Positions 22,413 through 34,250 of a stretch of 64,000 bases of DNA are shown in pieces. Made by a program: the position numbers and the translations under genes. The notes under the pieces are model-generated. The model was not told the origin of the DNA. It ran no database searches and saw only the letters and a list, made by a program, of their open reading frames with translations. Position 1 is the stretch's first letter; each line of letters begins with the position of its first letter. Source of the stretch: Apodospora peruviana (taxonomy: Eukaryota; Ascomycota; Sordariomycetes; Sordariales; Lasiosphaeriaceae); assembly GCA_033439685.1 (NCBI GenBank), contig JAUEDM010000008.1, forward strand, positions 124,001-188,000. Reading direction: 5' to 3'.

Positions 22413-23455
22413 ATGTCCCTTGAAACCAAGAGCTTCTACCCCTCACTTCAACGCAATGTGACGCCGACCTCTTGCGGCTCGCAGCTGGTAAGCTACTCAT
22501 CAGATATCGGAAGCAAGGACGGGCCCATATTGATGCTGATCCATGGCTACCCGCAATCAGCTTTCATGTAAGTTCAGAATATCAACACGCGTTACGGCCC
22601 AGACTACCAGGTATCTAACTGATAGATTTGAACTTACCTAGCTGGCGCCACATCGTCCCCTCCCTGGTGACCAAATACTCCGTCTTCATCCCGGAACTGC
22701 CCGGGTACGGGATCAGCTCGCCAGTGACGACAGGCGACCACTCTAAAAAGTCGGTCGGGACATCCATCCTTGAGGCCCTCCGCGCAGTCTTCAATGTCTC
22801 ACCGTCCGCACCGCGGAAAGTGATACTAGGCGGCCACGATCGCGGCGGCCGAATTTGTCATCGGCTAGGCGTCGACGCCACCGAGTTTCTGGCCGTCGGC
22901 ATCAAACCCGTTGCGGCAATAATCCTCGACATCGTCCCCACCAAAGTCCAGTACGACATCTTCTCGAACCCGACCTACGTGAAAGGCTACTTCCACTGGC
23001 CGTTCCTGGCGAACGTGGATGTTGCGGTAAAAATGCTGTCGGCGTTTGGCGGCGGCAAGTGGGTCAGACACCAACTTACTCTTGCTGGGAACGAGAAGGG
23101 GATGAGCAGGATTCAGGCGGACGGGGCGGTGGATGTTTATGCTGCGCTGTTTGAGAAGGAAGAGACGCTCAGGGGTAGTTGTGATGACTATGCGGCTGCT
23201 GCTGGGGAGGATTACAAACAGCAGGTGGAGGACCAGAAAGCGGGAAGAAAGCTTGGGTTGCCTACGCTGGTGATGGTTTCGGCTGCTGGGGTTGGGGCAA
23301 GGTCGAATGCGCCTGAGGTTTGGAAGGATTGGGTTCAGGAGGGGACGGAGTTGAGCGTTGTGCTTGTTGGGGAGGGGGTTGGGCATTTTTTACCTGAGGA
23401 GGCGCATGATATTGTGCTGGAGAAGATGGTTGAGTTTTTGGGGAAGGATGTTTAG
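22413..23455 (+). CDS. alpha/beta hydrolase, haloacetate dehalogenase/epoxide hydrolase-like
   Basis: Two exons, 22413-22567 and 22642-23455, joined over a 74-nt intron (GTAAGT...CCTAG) to give 322 aa (MSLETKSFYP...). The oxyanion motif HGYPQ is at 44-48. The nucleophile elbow GGHDRGGR (115-122) has Asp118 in place of Ser, the mark of haloalkane/haloacetate dehalogenases and soluble epoxide hydrolases, followed by LDIVPT as in fluoroacetate dehalogenase-like proteins. The catalytic His is in GHFLPEEAHD near the C-terminus. Likely a cytosolic enzyme with ester-intermediate chemistry on halogenated acids or epoxides; the true substrate is unknown. It stands alone, next to the AT-rich relic. Confidence 0.9.
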
Positions 23456-26048
23456 AAGGGGTTTAATTATTGTGCTTCTCGCCATTTTTCTTCTTCTTTC
23501 CATCGCACATGGACCTGTTCGGTCTCGGTCTGGTGAGAATGATGCTGTTCCAACTTCCTACAAGACAGAGCAAAGGGTGGACGACAAAAAAGAGATGAAA
23601 AGACGCATTTAGATATCATAATATTATTGGAGAGTGCCACTGTCATCTTTAATAAAACTGAGTATGTGCCTTTGCATGGTCCATAACTCTTGTTTGGTCT
23701 TTCCTCACACCAGTGGTTGTTGTATGAAGTCTTGTGGTGTGCTTCTGCTGATGGTGGCAGGGACCGTTGCGGCTTGGCAACTGGCGGCACTCGGCGGGGT
23801 GGAGTGATCACTTGACCATGCAAATGGCGCTGATAAGAGGTGTCACTACCTCAAAAAGAGCAACCATCAGCAAACAGCACTCATCATTCAAGCTTTCAAC
23901 AAAATTTGATCCGGTGTAGGCCAATACATTATCCGATCAGGGTTAAATCGTGGGTTAAGATTTTGAATCGCGATCGAAGCTCAAAGTGGACATCGGCTCG
24001 CAATCTGGTCTTGTGAATAGCGGCCCCGCGGTCGAGACTTCAGAGTTCAGATGTCGACATCCGCGGCGGCAGAAGGTGGCCCCACAGCAACTGCCGGAGC
24101 CGGCGACCGTTGTCGATCATCCGTCTGTTTCGGGGAGGGTGCATCCGTCGTGTTGCTATCAAAGACAAACCTTAGGTGAGACAGCGTCGCAGCTCGCCCG
24201 TTGCGGTGCGATGTGACAAGATGGTGTGATTGACTGATCGCGATAAGGACCAAAAAAGTTTGGTTCAGTGTCGCATGATATAATGATGCTTAGACGGGGG
24301 CAAGTCACCAGCTCTCTTCTGATAAGGACTGGTCATATCGGCATCTCATCAGTTGATGTTGGATCCCGAAATGTCGTCGAGTCATCCATTTTGAGTCTTT
24401 GCTACGGGTGTGTGAGTTGACTTGAAGATTGCAGTTTGGCATCGGAGTTGACATGGCCGAAAAGCACACCGTTGGATGCTGAACCTGCAATCGCAACTGC
24501 CTTGCAGCAGCATACTGTCGAGCTGGCAAATCCGGGGACATACCGTGCATCCAATCGAAGTCTGCTTCGTCACCGCCCCGCTATCATGGCCTGCCGAGAC
24601 TGCCGTCGTCCACTGACAGATCAGGCCACCCACTGCCACAGCATCTTTCACAGCATGAGGTTATTCCCGCCCAGTTTTGGCTCGCCACAGCATGCACTCG
24701 CAGGAGCTACCCAACATTATTGGCGTCCCGGAACTTGGCGATCATCGGAACTGCCTGGCACTTCTCTTCGACCCCCGCATCGGAACGCATCACGAGTGCA
24801 CAAACACCACTGCATACCGAGCAGTACCAAGAAATCTCCGGTGGCTGTGTTTTGCTTGGCGAGCGTATTCGACGCGAAAAAAAAAAAAAAAAAAGAAGTT
24901 GTGTATTCTATCTGAGGTGAGAAAATCCCACACACGTAACGACGGATGATCAGATGAGCGTGGCATGGCAGCCCGAAACATGGAGGTGCCAAAGAAAAAT
25001 GAGGTCATAGGAAAGCCATAGCGATGCCAGATCACATCGTCGTGACGAGACTGGCGACATGCAGTGTCGTGGCAGTCGATATCTTGCGTGATGAAAGCGT
25101 GGAGAGAGTGCAGATCTGGCTTGAGACATTGGGCGATGTGTGTGTTGTGATCCCCGCACACGATACGCTGGACCTGCAGCAGCAAGCCACTGCAGCGCTG
25201 TTTCTCTCCGCCATTTCGCTGCTGACACGGCGCCCAACTCCGCTCAACAGCGCCCAAATGGCGGAGCCGAAAAAGCCTAGACCAAGGCTGACGGCCGCAT
25301 TCGGCGGTGCAAAGGTCTGGAAGAGGAGTTGTAGTCTGAAAGCAAAAGAACAAAAGCATTCACAGTCAGATCTAGACCCCCTTTCTCGTGTTAGATGCAA
25401 TGAGGCTGTTGGGATTTTGCATCTGGACGAAAACAAACGAATTTCTCACATGGCACAGAAATTAATGTGGTCCCTGAACACTACCGGAGACACCTAGCAG
25501 CGGCAGCCGGGGCGGGATTGGTGGGGCCATCCGGGACTTGGTTGCACACTACTGCGGACGACGTCTCACGCGCCAACAAATTCCAAGACAATGAAGTGTG
25601 TGTAAATAAACCGGAAAAGTCGGCCGGGTCTGGTACGACATCTGAAGAACCTGGAAATGCGTTGTTCGCGTTGGGCTTTCTATGTCTGCCGTGTGTTTTG
25701 TCTTGATCACAGCAAACCTGGAAGTCATGCAGTTTCGTTACTGATCGTTGAGGGTGCCATCCCGTTCTTGCCCGTACACACCACCCACATCCACACTCAG
25801 TCAGCATCTTTTTCAAGTCCCATCCCCCCGTTCTGTCCGTAGATGCCGAGCGTAGGTTGTGCGACTTATCTGTGTTTCCATGAAATTTTAACAAATAAAT
25901 TCCCGTCGCACGGTCTCACTTCAGAAGTCCTGGCAAAGGGCTTGACACTTTCATCCTCCAACAATAAACACATCCATCCCCTTGACCACGAACTGTTCAT
26001 AACATCAACGGCGGCTGCACCCCTCCAACAAACAAAGCTACCAAAATA
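23456..26048. other. 2.6-kb gene-poor stretch with an A18 tract
   Basis: No supported gene. Open frames up to 189 codons occur on both strands but overlap one another and show no known motifs. An uninterrupted run of 18 A (24877-24894) stands out. The last 200 bp are A- and CT-rich, consistent with the promoter and leader of the next gene. Confidence 0.5.
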
Positions 26049-26745
26049 ATGCCCCTCCCGATGCCGCCGCCCATTCAGCAACCGGCGCACCACCATCACC
26101 GAGGTGTTGCCGACATTTACCGACCTCGGCGGGGCTCCACGGGCCACGGCTCGACCTCGTCGCTCTCGGACGACGACGCCGACGCCATCACCCCCTGCGC
26201 CAGCCCAGCGTTGGAATTGACCAATACCATTTCCCAACACAAACACCAACACCAACCACAACAATCCCAAAATCAACATAACGAACCACATTCATGCCGC
26301 ACACAGAATGGGACAGTGCAGAGATCAAATTCCTGGCGAAACAGCAGCACCCACGAAGAGCAACACTTCGAAGATCATGAATCAGAAACCGTCGACGCCG
26401 AGACGCTCTGGCGCCGCATGCTGGCTATCCAGCGCGCCTTTGGGTGCTACAATTCTGCGAGGATGAGGGCCGCGCTGGAAGTGGGTGGTGATAGTAGTGG
26501 ATTTACTCGTAAGTTACCTTACTCTTAGTGCAATATCTGGTTAGTAGCTGACTGAGAGGACAATAGCGTCGAGAACCTGCCTTGATCTGCTTAATGATAG
26601 TATCGATCAGCTATTACCGGAGGAATCGAAGCGGCAGGTCGAAGAGTTTCTTGAGCATGGCGAGGGGACTATTGGTAGTAGTAGGGCGTCGAAGAGGAGG
26701 AGTTGGAGGCAACGGTTGTTGCATCCTGTTTCGCCTGCTCTTTGA
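26049..26745 (+). CDS. conserved fungal protein of unknown function, 212 aa
   Basis: Exons 26049-26508 and 26567-26745 joined over a 58-nt intron (GTAAGT...CAATAG) give 212 aa. Start is ATG 26049 after an A-rich leader (CAAAATAATG). Residues 1-110 are low-complexity: proline, a His cluster (HHHH), SSLSDDDADA and a Gln/Asn/His-rich run. The second half is ordered and holds the conserved-looking segments LWRRMLAIQRAFGCYNSARM and CLDLLNDSIDQLLPEESKRQ, predicted helical, then a basic tail (SKRRSWRQRLLHPVSPAL). I recognise it only as a small ascomycete-conserved protein; no function can be assigned. Confidence 0.75.
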
Positions 26746-27632
26746 TGTTGACTTTTGCTCGGCATGTTTTGAGAAGATAGGACACTGTTGGTGAACCCCA
26801 GCCGACTGGCGCAACATTGGCAGGTGTGACTGGGGTGAAGAACAAAAATTTAACTGATACTTACCATGTAACCATGTAGGATTACATTCATATCTGTGTG
26901 TGGGTGGGAGGAATGGACTGGAGTCTGTGTCTAAATTGTCTCTTGTCTGGGGCCGTGGGATGGAGGACTTCTGATATTGCTTGACGTGGTGATTGGTTAT
27001 TATTGATACCCCTTTTCTTTCGGTGATATCGACATCATCATCTAAATTTGGAATCACAACAACGTCGATAATGGACTCGCAGTAGTGAAGGTGAAATCTG
27101 TGCGTGTGAGAAAAGTTAAATGTAGAACATCTTATCAATAAGGAAGTCGTTAAAGTAGGATTTTATTTATTATCTTCCTTCATCCATTTCCGCGGGCAAA
27201 CTCAGGCGATGTCTGTTACGTCCTGCTAGTGCATTCTTTCGACCGACAGAACATGCAGCCACGCCTTCCCCCTCAAATAATTCGATAAAACCCCGCACAC
27301 TTTCGTCTTCACGATCAAAGCTGTTCAGCTCTGCCGGAATTGGTTCCTTACTTGTTTCTAGTTCTTCAGTTCTTCCATTCTCCATCCTTCTCCAGTGACT
27401 AGAACCCTGCGACAGCCATCTTCGACTGATACTGTATACATCATCGGCCGGTTTCCCATCCCTGGCCAAAAATGTCGCCAGTGGGAGGGCCAGAGGTTCA
27501 CCAAATAGCAACTGGCTCTGGGCCTGCTAATAGTATCTTCGATGCTGAACCAGATTTCACTGGTCTCGGGGTGTGCTGTCCCTGATTTGATACTGCATAT
27601 GTATGTCATCGACTAACAATTATTTGGTATAG
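26746..27632. other. intergenic; may hide the 5' exon of the next gene
   Basis: No clear gene. The following membrane-protein exon begins at an acceptor (GACTAAC branch, GGTATAG) at 27632, so at least one upstream exon should lie here; an ATG at 27542 followed by a short frame is one candidate but its phase does not close simply. Confidence 0.45.
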
Positions 27633-30074
27633 GTTGTTGAAGGCATCATAGCCACAGTGGTCTTAACGCAGATCATTCTCGTGGTCTCCCTTTTTCTTGA
27701 AGTGTCCCTCGGGCGCTCGACTTGGCGCCTCAGCAACCACCTAGCCCAATCTCAACTGTTTGGTCAACTCATTTTGGATCAGATCACAGTGACTGTGGTC
27801 TCTCTATCCACCTCTTTTTTCACAGTATTAGTACATTCACCATCGATGTCTGCATACCCTCGAAGAATCGTGCAGCTCTGTCTTTCGCTCAGCAATATCG
27901 CTTCTCTCACTCTCTTCGTTTCCAGACCCATCGGTGTCAAACAACTACTTATCGTCTTCATTATATCCTTGGCATGGTTCAGTGTCTCCTTTCGCAATAC
28001 ACTCGACGGAGTGTCAGTCTCGGCCGAACTCGAATGGCTCGAAAGCGGCCAGGATCAAATCAAGGATAGCAGCCCTCTTCCGGAGACGACGAATGCAATC
28101 GTCCCAGGCCTTGCCTGCTTGTTGGTCATCTTACTAAGATGGCGTTACCACAGGAAGATAGATGGGATCGGCGACTTGGGTTGCTTGATAATCGGCATTC
28201 CACTGATTCTCAGCGACGTAGTCGAGATCAGAGATCTGCGAGAAAAGTACCAACCTCATATCGACTACGATGCAGAAACTACTTTCGGATTCGGCCAGTT
28301 AATAGCGCTGCTTCTCCCCCTGGCCCCAATAATATCTGCTATTGGTATGTTACACACCTCGAATTCTACTTCTCGAAGCACGGTACTTTCTCAGATTCTA
28401 ACAGGTGATGACTAGAATCGTATACAATTGCTCCTCCACAACCTCGTAACAATAAAGTCAGCGAGGATGTGCCAGAAAGCCAAATTGGCCTTCATCGGTA
28501 CATTACCATCCTCCCAGCAATATCTCCCACAATACTTTTGCTCAGAAAGGTCAAGTTTGTAGCGATCCTGGTGGGACTTGCTGGAACTGGTCTAGGCCTC
28601 ATCTTTTTATTACACTGGTATTACGAACACTATGCCACAGGTATGGCTCAAAAGGCTGTCGCTTCTACTCTTCCTATTCTTTCTCCAATCTTCGCAGAGA
28701 ATGACGGTGTCTAACAAAGTCATTGAAGTGAAACACATAAGCCCTCTGCCAGGAAGGATCACAGCGCATCGCAAGATCCTTCACTATGCTACACTTTGGA
28801 ATATCTTTTCGGGCCAATCCTCAAACTTCGACTACGCAACCCCATCTTTAGAAATATTCCCAAGTCGAACTTGGTTCAAGAGGGCAAGCAAGACCCCTCC
28901 CAGTTACCGGCGAATAAGCTGGGAATGCGTGCGTTGTTCCTTCACGATCCCTTTTCCAATGCCGTGCTGAACCATACCTATCCAGTCTTGCGGCGAACCT
29001 TTAGCTGCTGACTTCGACAACTCCAACCTTGACGCTATAGCAGCATTGGAACAAAGACTCCATGGTCTGAGCAATACAGGAGCCTCGAGCGTTCCCCAGC
29101 AACCACCTGCGACCTCAGGGACGAGCCACGGGAATACTAGCCAAGGTACCAATAGCAACAGCCAAAGCTCTACAACGCAATCCCCTACGAGTATTAGAAA
29201 CCGCTCCAGCATCAACATGCCAGGAACCTCTCGTGGGGGTACCACGAATCCTAACCAGCCTCAAAGCCCCCAGCTAGCAAAGTACTTCGAACTTTGTGTC
29301 AGCGTAGGACAGCACACAATAAACCTGGGAGAAATCAACATATCCTCTGTTGCAACCGACAGTCAACTCTTCGAGAAAATATGGGACAGGTATCATGAGA
29401 TCAAAAAATCAAACTTTGAGTCTGTTCTCCGACGGTGGTTCTTCAAGCCCGACGACGTCTTGTTCGTCCATGTCAGTACTTTCCAGTCTACTCTCGTCCC
29501 ATTCAATTGTTGAGCCGACGACCTCTGCTAAACATGAAGAAAACAGTTCGGGGTGACGAAGAGGCACCAAGTCGGTATTTACGGCAAGCCAATGGAGATC
29601 CCGCCACCAGAAGAAGTTCACCAAGGCCGGTATCACTATTTCGACTGTCCGATGCAACCGCTCCCGCCGATGCCAAATCACATCTTCTTGCACTACCTGG
29701 ACTGGGCTAGGCAATCATCCAAATCAAGCTCGAATCATCCACAGGTTCACGCGGAGGATATATTTCTCAGCAGGTTACCCAAGAAACTGGGGTCCAGCAT
29801 CTTCACCACTGGAACAGGGGTCCAAGGTAGCACCATCATGTACGGCTGGGGAGTGCATATTGTCGAGCGCCCCAGCGCCTTTGCACAGAGTGTGTTGGGC
29901 CTTGCAAGTGCGCTGATTTGCGTTATTATCTTTGCCTTCACTTGGGGCTTCGTGGATCTCAGCACAGCCGTCGGGATAGGACAGTTCGCTGCAGGGGTTT
30001 TGGCACTTGCAAATGCGGCGATTTACTTTGCTCTTCAGGCTTACAGTACGCGGCTCTCGAGGCGGACGCGTTGA
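27633..30074 (+). CDS. multi-span membrane protein with fungal C-terminal domain (start and one junction unresolved)
   Basis: Supported exons: 27633-28344, 28416-28640, an exon ending at 28928, 29005-29471 and 29547-30074. Introns 28345-28415, 28929-29004 and 29472-29546 join in phase. The junction after 28640 is uncertain (an acceptor near 28777 restores frame). The first part has about seven hydrophobic spans. A Ser/Asn/Gln-rich linker follows, then a domain recurring in filamentous fungi: YFELCVSVGQHTINLGEI, LFEKIWDRYHEIK, PDDVLFVHFGVTKRHQVGIY, PPPEEVHQGRYHY, IFLHYLDWA, LPKKLGSSI and GWGVHIVE. Two more spans (about 29890-30050) close it. The function of this family is unknown. No ATG is assigned because the first exon was not found; it could also be two genes, split near 28700. 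Confidence 0.6.
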
Positions 30075-30190
30075 CTAAGTATTGCTGTTTCTACTCTGCT
30101 TTCATATCAGATATCCACTTCGAATTATGTGATACTATCAATCTCTTCCCCGTATATAACTGACATTGCTTCCAAACGTCCACAAACCCC

Positions 30191-30862
30191 TTAATCCTTC
30201 TTCTTCCCATACTTCTCATGAGCCCCCGGCACCGTCCTCACAGCAACACTATAATTCTCCCCCGTCTCAGCAACAGCATGCACAACCACATCCTCTCCAA
30301 ACGGCCACTGCCCCTTCTCCTCAATAGAATCCCGTTCATCATACTGCGCAAACTCCCCTTTGTCTGCCGCGAGCAAGGCTTTTGCGGCATCGATCGCGTC
30401 CTTGCGGTGGACATAGCACCCCTCGATCTCGGAGGACTGGTACGCACCGCTCTTGTCCTGGTTGTAGTCGGTCGTGTTCTGCATCACGTAGTGCAGGTGC
30501 GTGCACCCTTTTGGGAGGATGGGCACCTCCTCGCGGCCCGCGGGGAGCGACTCGGTGTTGGGTTTCGTGTCGATGCCTACCAGAAACTCCTGGCCGGCCG
30601 GCGCCTTGGCGAAGACGATGACGCCGTCGCCGTACGACCAGCTCTCCGAGTTCTCTGGCGTCTTGACGGCGTAACTCTCAAAGTCGTCGGGCTCGTAGTG
30701 GAGCGCGTGCAGAGCCTTGATGGAGAATTCCTTTGCTGCCATGAGGGTGGTGTGTGTCCCCAGGACGTAGACGTTGCGGGTTGACCCTGATGTGTCGGTG
30801 TGGTAATCGATCACCGTCAGAGTGGTGTGGTATAGCTGGTCTGGGACTGTTCCGATGGCCAT
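30191..30862 (-). CDS. conserved fungal protein, 223 aa, unknown function
   Basis: One exon from ATG 30862 (MAIGTVPDQLYHTTLTVIDY) to the stop at 30191. The frame stays open upstream but the earlier start would be non-ATG and the upstream sequence is not protein-like. The protein is soluble, with no signal or membrane span, and reads as two similar halves built on strand/helix units: LGTHTTLMAAKEFSIKAL with GDGVIVFAKAPAGQEFLVGI, and YVHRKDAIDAAKALL with GEDVVVHAVAETGENYSVAV. This internal repeat suggests a duplicated small alpha/beta module. It ends in a lysine-rich tail (YGKKKD). I do not recognise a named family. It converges with the membrane-protein gene 116 bp away. Confidence 0.78.
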   Translation of the reverse strand: MAIGTVPDQLYHTTLTVIDYHTDTSGSTRNVYVLGTHTTLMAAKEFSIKALHALHYEPDDFESYAVKTPENSESWSYGDGVIVFAKAPAGQEFLVGIDTKPNTESLPAGREEVPILPKGCTHLHYVMQNTTDYNQDKSGAYQSSEIEGCYVHRKDAIDAAKALLAADKGEFAQYDERDSIEEKGQWPFGEDVVVHAVAETGENYSVAVRTVPGAHEKYGKKKD

Positions 30863-32070
30863 GGTTGATGATTGGTCTTGGTATTGGACTTGGATTATTG
30901 CTGTCTTGAATGTCTTTCTTGTTGATGACTGTTTTTGATTCAGTTGGTGTAGTTGGAGACGATGGTGAGTGGAACGGGAGCGAATCACACCTATAAGGAA
31001 GAATAAATAAGGTAATCCTTGTAGCAATGTGAGCAGCAACCAGGTGAGGCCGGATTCGGCGGGATCGTTGCCATGAGTGGTTGGTAAATTCGGGGCTTTA
31101 TTGAGAGCTCACATCACGCTGGGATCCTGATCCGGATATGAGGGGACAGCATATTTGTGACAGCAGGATGACAGCTATTACCGCCTGTCAACGTCATAGT
31201 CACCAACGGATGAAGCCAATGCCCAAACAACATGTCGATACTTTCATGACACTGGAATTGACAAGGGTAGCTCCTGGGGAGACTGGCATCCTCGTGGTTG
31301 TTTGTAAGTGGTCTGATGGTTGTCATGCCTGGGGATCATTCCACTTAGTCAGGTTCTTTGTCTTCAGATCTTATTGATGGGTTCGTCCCACACGCAAGGT
31401 AACCATCTGTTGTATATAAGAAAGGACGAGACCCTCAGGTACTTTTTATTAACTAAGAGCTTGGTAAGAGATGTCCAGAGTTCGTGGGTCTCGGTCCCTT
31501 GCCGCAGGTCTGCCCGGTGCGGAGGAGTGCGGAGACGCCACGATATGGGCAGGAGATCCTGGCAGGCCAGATGGGCCGGACGGGTTGTGCTAACCCGGCA
31601 TGGCAGTAGTGTACCGTTAGGTGACGTGCCAAGTGCCCAAGCGAGGCATCATCACCCCATTGCTTCTCACCACCGTGGTCTGATGTCCTTGATGGAAGAT
31701 TAGGTCCAACAATTCATGTCCACCTGATTGAACCATGACCTGTTCATGCTTGCTCGTTTGCGGTCCAGGCTCTGCTCATTTCAACTCCAAAATATATGAT
31801 CAAATACCGTATGAGGTCAAATATCTGATGAACCCCAATCATCGCAGTTACTTTCCAGCCACATCATCATAGCTTTTTGAGCTACTGAAGAAAGATCCCC
31901 TTACAAAGATCAACATCAAATTCTACAAACTGGCTCCCTCAGCGACGACAGCAATTCCACAACCACACACCAACGAATACCCAATCCCCGTTGACTTCTC
32001 CCCTCTAACAGTCGACAACATCCTGGATCCCTCAGCATTCGCACTGCCGTCCGAGCAGACAATCGGCATA
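30863..32070. other. intergenic between divergent genes
   Basis: 1.2 kb serving as promoter space for the 223-aa gene and the Hsp20 gene. I did not find a convincing triple heat-shock element. Small frames here have no support. Confidence 0.5.
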
Positions 32071-32918
32071 ATGTCAAACTACTTCAGCCAGCATCACTTA
32101 AACCTCCCTCACTGGACACTTCCGCACCGGTTGTCATTCCACCGTGATGCGGCGGGCGTGCATACCACCCACATCCCGGCAATCCCACCACCACCACCAG
32201 TCCAACCAGTTGCAGGAGAGCAGACACCACCCAAGCAGTCATCTCCAGCAGCGACCGAACAACCGCACCACAACAACGTTCTAGCGCACGAGACTCTGAC
32301 CAAGTTCCTGCACGCCTTCAACGCGCATTACGGCTCAGACCAACTGCACCCGTACTTTGACCTGGTGGAGAGCAAGACCTGCTACGCCATCTACGGGGAA
32401 CTGCCCGGCTTGTCAGAAAAAGATGTCACAGTGGAAGCCAACGACCATATCTACACGGTAACCATATCCGGCGAATTCAAGAGGCCCATGCCGCAGAAGA
32501 GTGATGCGCCCGACGCTAATGGTACTGTGGGAGTGGTCCACGACGAGGAGAAACCGCCAAAGATGGAAGCGATCACGCCAACAACAACTTTGGAAGGGCA
32601 TGACAACAAAAAGCCTGTGGATGATGTGTACTGGCACGTGACGGAGCGACGGATTGGGTCTTTCAAGCGCGCGTTTCAGTTTCCTGCGGATCTGGTCGAT
32701 ATGGGTGCGCTGAAGGCGTCGATGCAGAATGGTTTATTGTGCGTGTTGTTGCCCAAGAAGCAGGAGAGCGAGGAGCATAAGAAGAGAGCTGCGGAGGCGA
32801 GGAAGGTGCAGATTGAACCTGAACGTGAGTCTTCTACTTATCCTTGGTGGTTTATCTGAAGGATGGAACTGACGTTTTTGGTTTTCCTGCAGCCATGATT
32901 TTTGGGTATTTTATGTAA
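32071..32918 (+). CDS. small heat-shock protein (Hsp20/alpha-crystallin)
   Basis: Exons 32071-32824 and 32893-32918 joined over a 68-nt intron (GTGAGT...CTGCAG) give 259 aa; without splicing the frame would end 12 codons later at 32859. Residues 1-80 are a Pro/Gln/His-rich disordered arm. The alpha-crystallin domain spans about 92-235: HPYFDLVESKTCYAIYGELP and GLSEKDVTVEANDHIYTVTI, an inserted acidic/Lys-rich loop of about 60 residues, then WHVTERRIGSFKRAFQFP and the NGLLCVLLPK motif that holds the dimer groove. Family members bind unfolding proteins without ATP as cytosolic oligomers. The long internal loop is typical of Hsp30-like proteins of filamentous fungi. Final residues (EPMIFGYFM) come from the second exon. 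Confidence 0.93.
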
Positions 32919-33320
32919 ATGAGAGTATATATACTTGGTTTTTGGCGATGATTTCTTAGGTCGGTCGGTTCTGTCAATTAAACTCGAAGTAATCGATCAC
33001 TCATGGGAAGAAGAACCTACTCCATTTCCCATGTGATGGACTGACGTTTACTTTTCGAGAGTTGAATCTATACTTCGCTAGGTATTTATTTATACTTTTG
33101 ATTCTCAAACTCCCACCACGTTGCACATGACATGAACAGAATTCATCAAGGTTTCTACTGCCTTTCCGGCTAACCTTTCTTATTTCTTCGGCTGTAATTT
33201 TCTCTTCCTACTTACCACCTACTTCTTCATCCTTCCTCCATCTGTACCTAACTTACGCATCAAACCCAACCACCACTTACCCTCGCAAAAACCCCCACAC
33301 AACCAGCAACATAGCCAAAG
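32919..33320. other. intergenic, pyrimidine-rich in its second half
   Basis: About 400 bp between Hsp20 and the second RBR relic. The second half is CT-rich, like a fungal core promoter and leader, which fits its position before the decayed RBR start at 33321. Confidence 0.5.
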
Positions 33321-34250
33321 ATGAATCTCGATAACGTCGACCGCCGTGTGGCACGCACACAAGACAACCGAATTGAAAGCGCCCGAAGGGGGAGGCTCCC
33401 AGGGACTCGCAGCAGCCGGCGAGAAGCCCCGGGGCGGGGGTGCAAAAGGGAAAAGATGTAGGAGAAGTCATCAGGGAGGACGATTCCGATATGACAGGCA
33501 AGGTACTGGGACTGTTTCGGTCATTTTTTTAGAGCGCATATATGTGCCTCAATCGGCGGGCCCCCAGGCAGGCAAAACGGGTGCCTGTTCCGCCTGCAAC
33601 GATCAGCAGTACACCACCACTGACCTCGTCGTTATCGCGGATGTGGTCGCCACATAGTTGTACTGCGGCCGGCACCTGAATCAACAAAATTCCAATTCCA
33701 GCTCTCGCTGCAGCTGCACGAAGCTCCATTTCCCCCCCCGATGCTGCTCCTGGGACGGCGGCCCGTTCGACCTTGAAGTATATCGCCGCATCCTCGCACC
33801 AGAGCTGTTGGACGAGATGGAAGCCAGAGAGATTGAGTTCTCTACACCTGCACCAGACCGACGATACTGCCACCGGCCGGCATGCTCAGCATTTATACCT
33901 AGAAACCGCATCCACGATAATGTCGCTACATGCCCCGAGTGTGAAACTGCAACCTGCAACACGTGCCGGGGCGCTTTGCACGATGGCAGCAATTACCCTG
34001 AGGACTCTGCCGTGGAGGACGTGCTCAGCCTTACCCGTGCAAAGGGTTGGCAGCGCTGCCCCTCGTGCCAGACCTTGGTTGAGTTGATCGATTGGTAAGC
34101 TCATATTTGTGAGTCTCTCCAAGCAACTCGGAGTCAGCTAGCTGGTTGCTAACTTTGACCAATGAAACGATAGATTACCAGTGCACGGCCTCGTTCTGCT
34201 ACCTGTGCGCAAAGCTACACAAGATAATCGTTTATAAAGTTCATTGATGC
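33321..34250 (+). pseudogene. second decayed RBR E3 ligase-like gene
   Basis: Begins with ATG 33321 (MNLDNVDRR), resembling the start of the relic at 2994. RING1 remnants GACSACNDQQYTTTDLVVIAD end at a frame break (33655). The next frame gives YCGRHLNQQ, then FPPRCCSWDGGPFDLEVYRR, LLDEMEAREIEFSTPAPDRR, YCHRPACSAFIPRNR, CPECETATCNTCRG and GWQRCPSCQTLVELID (33658-34095). A recognisable intron follows (GTAAGC, GTTGCTAAC, ACGATAG), but the joined codons run into a stop; RING2 pieces (CTASFCYLCAKL) lie beyond in another frame, apparently after a small deletion. Compared with the relic at 1975-2994 the domain order is the same and many residues match, so they are paralogues, decaying independently on opposite strands 31 kb apart. 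Confidence 0.75.

Noticed and set aside
24436..25497. Overlapping open frames of 130-190 codons around the A18 tract
   Set aside because: Frames on both strands overlap, some translate the homopolymer as Lys or Phe runs, and none shows a domain.
30863..31039. Hydrophobic N-terminal extension of the 223-aa protein
   Set aside because: It would need a non-ATG start, and the sequence is not consistent with the soluble protein that follows.
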